Positions 61,145 through 64,000 of a stretch of 64,000 bases of DNA are shown here, one piece after another. Below the pieces are notes generated by a model. The model searched no databases and was not told the origin of the DNA. It worked only from the letters and a program-made list of their open reading frames with translations. Source of the DNA: Polaribacter sargassicola. GTDB lineage: Bacteria; Bacteroidota; Bacteroidia; Flavobacteriales; Flavobacteriaceae. Position 1 is the first letter of the stretch. Each line of letters begins with the position of its first letter. The stretch covers positions 186,001 through 250,000 of the forward strand of contig NZ_JAHDAU010000002.1 of the NCBI RefSeq assembly GCF_021991835.1. Direction: 5' to 3'. The position numbers and the translations under genes are program-made.

Positions 61145-62404
61145 TTATAACAAACTTTTTAATATTGACACCATCTGATATACATCTTCAAAAGAATTAT
61201 AAAATGGTGTTGGCGCACATCTTATAACATCTGGCTCTCGCCAATCTGTAATAATGTTATTTTCGGTTAGTTTTTTATGCAAACTTTTATCTGCATTTTT
61301 TACTTGAATAGATAATTGACAACCGCGTTCTTTTGGATTTGTTGGTGTAATAATTTTAATATCATCAGAACCAATTTCATTGATTAGAAACTCGAAATAA
61401 CCGGTTAGTTTTTCAGACTTTTCTCTTAAAGTATTCATACCTACTTTATCAAACAAATCTAAAGATGCCAAAATTGCTGCCATAGATAATATTGGCGGAT
61501 TGGACAATTGCCAACCTTCTGCGCCTTCCATTACATCAAAAGGCATTCTCATATTAAAACGTGTGGTTTTATTATGATTCCACCAACCAGCAAAACGTGG
61601 TAAATCTTTATTTTTTGCGTGTTTTTCATGCACAAATAATCCAGCTAAACTTCCAGGACCTGAATTTAAATATTTGTAGGTACACCAAGCAGCAAAATCT
61701 ACACCAGAATCGTGTAAATTTGGCTGAATATTACCTGCTCCATGTGCTAAATCAATACCAACAACACAATCTTTAGCATGGCCAATCTGAGCAATTCTCT
61801 TTAAATCTAAAAACTGACCGGTATAATAGTTTACACCACCTATTAACAACAACGCAATTTCATCACCTTGTGTTTCTACAATAGTTTCTAAATCTTCTAT
61901 TTTTAATAATTCTTCTCCTTTTCTAGGTTTCCATTCAATAATATCATCTTTAGAAAACCCATGAAATTCTAATTGAGATTGTACTGCATATCTATCCGAA
62001 GGAAAAGCATCACTTTCTATAACAATTTTATATTTTGTTTTTGTAGGTCTGTAAAACGAAACCATTAATAAATGTAAATTGGTAGTTAGCGTGTTCATTA
62101 CCACAACCTCAACAGACTTGGCTCCTACAATTTTCGCCATTTTATCGGTTAATAATTCGTGATAATTTAACCATGGATTTTTAGCTTCAAAGTGCCCTTC
62201 TACACCTAAATTTGCCCAATCTTCTAATTCTTGATTGATGTATTTTTTAGTAATTTTTGGTTGTAAACCCAAAGAATTACCTGTAAAATACAACCAATCT
62301 TTTCCGTTTTTATCTTTAGGTATGTAAAATTGATTTTTATAATCTGCAAGCAGATCTTCTTTATCTTGTTGTTTAGCAAAAGCTAAGGTATTTTGATATT
62401 GCAT
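61145..62404 (-). CDS. kynU: Kynureninase
   Basis: PLP enzyme that cleaves 3-hydroxykynurenine to 3-hydroxyanthranilate and alanine. 419 residues from MQYQNTLAF (62404); the 11 codons before it lie upstream of the predicted promoter-proximal leader. PLP lysine in DFAAWCTYKYLNSGPGSLAG, and Asp/His in GIDLAHGAGN. First gene of the minus-strand kynurenine run. Promoter candidate at 62424. Confidence 0.94.
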   Translation of the reverse strand: MQYQNTLAFAKQQDKEDLLADYKNQFYIPKDKNGKDWLYFTGNSLGLQPKITKKYINQELEDWANLGVEGHFEAKNPWLNYHELLTDKMAKIVGAKSVEVVVMNTLTTNLHLLMVSFYRPTKTKYKIVIESDAFPSDRYAVQSQLEFHGFSKDDIIEWKPRKGEELLKIEDLETIVETQGDEIALLLIGGVNYYTGQFLDLKRIAQIGHAKDCVVGIDLAHGAGNIQPNLHDSGVDFAAWCTYKYLNSGPGSLAGLFVHEKHAKNKDLPRFAGWWNHNKTTRFNMRMPFDVMEGAEGWQLSNPPILSMAAILASLDLFDKVGMNTLREKSEKLTGYFEFLINEIGSDDIKIITPTNPKERGCQLSIQVKNADKSLHKKLTENNIITDWREPDVIRCAPTPFYNSFEDVYQMVSILKSLL

Positions 62405-62423
62405 CTTAAAAAAATGGTTTACC

Positions 62424-62454
62424 CAAAGATAAAACAATACTAATGAGATTTCAA
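62424..62454 (-). promoter_or_regulatory. Promoter of kynU and downstream genes
   Basis: Minus strand: TTG (62452-62454), 20 bp, then TATCTTTG (62424-62431), an exact TAnnTTTG, 19 bp upstream of the kynU ATG. It also supports the later start at 62404. Confidence 0.6.
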
Positions 62455-62502
62455 TTTTTTTAAATTTTGATTTTTTGTACTTTAGCTAAAAATCTATCTT
62501 TA

Positions 62503-63690
62503 ATGAAATTTGCAAAACTTTTTTCTATCTTACTTTTAACCGTAATTTTTTCTTGTAAAAATGAAACATATTCTACAGAAGAAATTGAAAATATACACGC
62601 TGAATTAAAAGCTAAATTTGCTCCTGATAAAAGAGTAGAATTATTTGATATTAATTTTGAACAAGTTGATAATCAACTTATTTTAGAAGGAGAAACAACC
62701 TGTAAAAAAGCGTTTAACATTTTATTAGATAGCCTTAAAAAAAGAAACTTAAAATTTACCAATAACGTACGTGTTTTACCAGATTCTGCTGTTGGTAACC
62801 TACAATTTGCTGTAGCAAGAAACTCTGTAATCAACATCCGTTCTAACCCAAAACACTCTGCAGAATTAGGTACGCAAGGTTTATTAGGTATGTCTTTAAA
62901 AGTATTAGATAAAAAAGGTGATTTTTATAGAATTCAAACTCCTGATAGTTATATTTCTTGGGTTGATAGAGGTGGAATTACAAGAATGACAAAAGCTGAA
63001 ATTAATGCTTGGGATGCTGCTAAAAAAGTAATTTATACAGAAAATTTTGGATATGTTTATTCTGATAAGTCTGATAAATCTCAAATTGTTGCCGATATTA
63101 CTTTAGGAGGCTTGTTAAAATACATTACAGAAGATAATGATTTTTATAAAGTAAAATATCCTGATGATAGAATTGGATATATTAAAAAAAGTGAAGCTCT
63201 TGTTTACAATAATTGGTTGCAAAATGTAGACGCTACTCAAGAAAATATAGAAACAGTTGCAAAAACAATGATGGGTTCTCCTTATTTATGGGGAGGAACT
63301 TCTAGCAAAGGAATGGACTGTAGTGGTTTTACTAAAATGGTATACCTAATTAACGGTTTTGTAATTCCTAGAGATGCATCGCAACAAATTACTGCTGGTA
63401 AAATTGTAGATGAAGATTTAAAATTTGAAGGTTTAGAAAAAGGGGATTTACTATTTTTTGGTAAAAAAGCAACTGCAGATAAAAAACAACGTGTAACGCA
63501 TGTTGGCATTTGGCTAGGTAATGGCAAAATGGAATTTATACATTCTGCAGGAAATGTGCATTTAAGTTCTATGGATGAAAATCATCCTGAATATGATGAT
63601 TTTAATAAAAATAGATATTTAGGTAGTAGACGCTATTTAGGTGAAAAAGATAAACTGATTATTGATCTAAAAGAAGAGATTAAACTTTAG
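62503..63690 (+). CDS. NlpC/P60 (C40) cell-wall peptidase, SH3-domain lipoprotein
   Basis: Lipoprotein of 395 residues from MKFAKLFSI; lipobox IFSC at residue 18. Two bacterial SH3-like domains (about 95-165 and 175-235; NSVINIRSNPKHSAELG and ENFGYVYSDKSDKSQIV) precede an NlpC/P60 domain with MDCSGFTKM (catalytic Cys), VTHVGIWLG and FIHSAG (His residues). It probably cuts gamma-D-Glu-diaminopimelate bonds of peptidoglycan. Divergent from kynU; 98 bp between starts. Confidence 0.9.
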   Translation: MKFAKLFSILLLTVIFSCKNETYSTEEIENIHAELKAKFAPDKRVELFDINFEQVDNQLILEGETTCKKAFNILLDSLKKRNLKFTNNVRVLPDSAVGNLQFAVARNSVINIRSNPKHSAELGTQGLLGMSLKVLDKKGDFYRIQTPDSYISWVDRGGITRMTKAEINAWDAAKKVIYTENFGYVYSDKSDKSQIVADITLGGLLKYITEDNDFYKVKYPDDRIGYIKKSEALVYNNWLQNVDATQENIETVAKTMMGSPYLWGGTSSKGMDCSGFTKMVYLINGFVIPRDASQQITAGKIVDEDLKFEGLEKGDLLFFGKKATADKKQRVTHVGIWLGNGKMEFIHSAGNVHLSSMDENHPEYDDFNKNRYLGSRRYLGEKDKLIIDLKEEIKL

Positions 63691-63798
63691 TTATTTTATC
63701 TAAAGTTTTGTTTCTAGTTAAATAATAAAACTTAATAAATAGGCTTAACCTTTATTAATTCTGCTTTTCTATTTTATTGATTCGTTGAATGCTATGCA

Positions 63799-63867
63799 TT
63801 TGAAACGGTTTGTTTGAGCTCTTTTGAAGAACGAAAAAAGCGAGTAGTAAAAGCAGAAAATAGCTTC
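63799..63867 (+). repeat. Modular intergenic element E6 (degraded arms, GAGCTC core)
   Basis: Sixth, partly decayed copy: the left arm is lost (TTTGAAACGG), then GTTTGTTTGAGCTC, a weak hairpin, AAAAAAGCGAGTAG, AAAGCAGAAAATAGCTTC. It lies just beyond the terminator of the serA-like gene, with GAAGCT again nearest that gene. Confidence 0.65.
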
Positions 63868-63903
63868 AAAAAAAACACCTTCAAATTAAAATCTGAAGGT
63901 GTT
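63868..63903 (-). terminator. Intrinsic terminator of the serA-like gene
   Basis: A perfect 10-bp stem (63874-63883 with 63894-63903; ACACCTTCA/TGAAGGTGT). On the minus strand it is followed by eight T. It lies 25 bp after the stop at 63928. Confidence 0.88.
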
Positions 63904-63927
63904 TATATTTTATAAAGATACTACTTA

Positions 63928-64000
63928 TTAATACAATACTCTAAATCTTATTGTACCCTCTACAGCTCTTAACTCATCTATAACTTCTTTGTTATATTCT
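63928..64000 (-). CDS. serA: C-terminal end of a D-3-phosphoglycerate dehydrogenase-like protein (partial)
   Basis: Only the last 24 codons are in the window. The minus strand reads EYNKEVIDELRAVEGTIRFRVLY and a TAA stop (key part: AVEGTIRFRVLY), which is how the C-terminal ACT domain of SerA ends (xxPGTIRTRxLY). The enzyme starts serine synthesis from 3-phosphoglycerate. With so little sequence, other ACT-domain proteins are possible, but the terminator downstream supports a real gene end. Confidence 0.6.
   Translation of the reverse strand, partial: EYNKEVIDELRAVEGTIRFRVLY

Noticed and set aside
1941..63867. Interpretation of the six elements as a CRISPR array or insertion-sequence ends
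   Set aside because: The copies are scattered, not tandem, have no spacers, encode no transposase, and show no visible target duplications.

Overview
The window looks like chromosomal DNA of a marine-type member of the Flavobacteriaceae (Bacteroidota); Polaribacter or a close relative is my best guess. The reasons are very low GC, dense genes with almost no Shine-Dalgarno sequences, promoters of the Bacteroidota form TAnnTTTG, many SPII lipoproteins and TonB-dependent receptors, and typical flavobacterial synteny (rsfS-ftsH-LUD-cdsA-psd-ACBP). I see no tRNA or rRNA gene, CRISPR array, insertion sequence or prophage.

Layout. 1-7.4 kb: end of a BASS transporter gene, a GPAT-like acyltransferase, a GH3/beta-lactamase fusion, a DEDDh exonuclease and a PPK2 kinase. 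7.6-13.4 kb: an M28 peptidase, then a minus-strand sugar operon (HAD phosphatase fused to a glycosidase, sucrose-phosphate-synthase-like GT4, PfkB kinase). 13.6-17.8 kb: YdeI-like protein, a MoxR-type AAA/VWA pair and an SDR. 17.8-25.6 kb: YceI lipoprotein, ACBP, Psd, CdsA, LUD, FtsH, RsfS, BirA, an SRPBCC protein, PyrE and a NUDIX hydrolase. 25.7-28.5 kb: SulP and BASS-like transporters. 28.5-34.1 kb: a probable copper-acquisition locus. 34.2-38.4 kb: M14 peptidase, a MORN/TonB-C protein, CoaD and Ddl. 38.5-47.7 kb: PASTA protein, RluA-type synthase, GNAT, YaaA, serine dehydratase, DUF2853, DnaK, an ADPRM-like phosphoesterase and an Lrp regulator. 47.8-56.6 kb: MetE, NDH-2 and small membrane genes, an AraC regulator, and a TonB receptor with two small exported proteins. 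56.7-62.4 kb: kynurenine catabolism (kynU, kmo, haaO, ACMSD). 62.5-64 kb: an NlpC/P60 lipoprotein and the end of a serA-like gene.

Most striking. (1) Minus-strand genes between 28546 and 34126 encode a CxGKCH-motif exported protein, a lipoprotein with two YtkA-like domains, a TonB receptor carrying the CxxxM and HxM copper ligands known from OprC/NosA, an MbnP-family lipoprotein and a MauG/MbnH-type diheme peroxidase. Together they form a coherent copper uptake and handling system. (2) Six copies of a modular, structured intergenic element sit at gene ends. Their arms show compensatory changes and their cores are exchangeable. (3) The sugar operon joins a phosphatase and an invertase-like glycosidase in one chain next to the matching synthase and kinase. 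(4) dnaK is preceded by a sigma-54-like promoter and a perfect palindrome.
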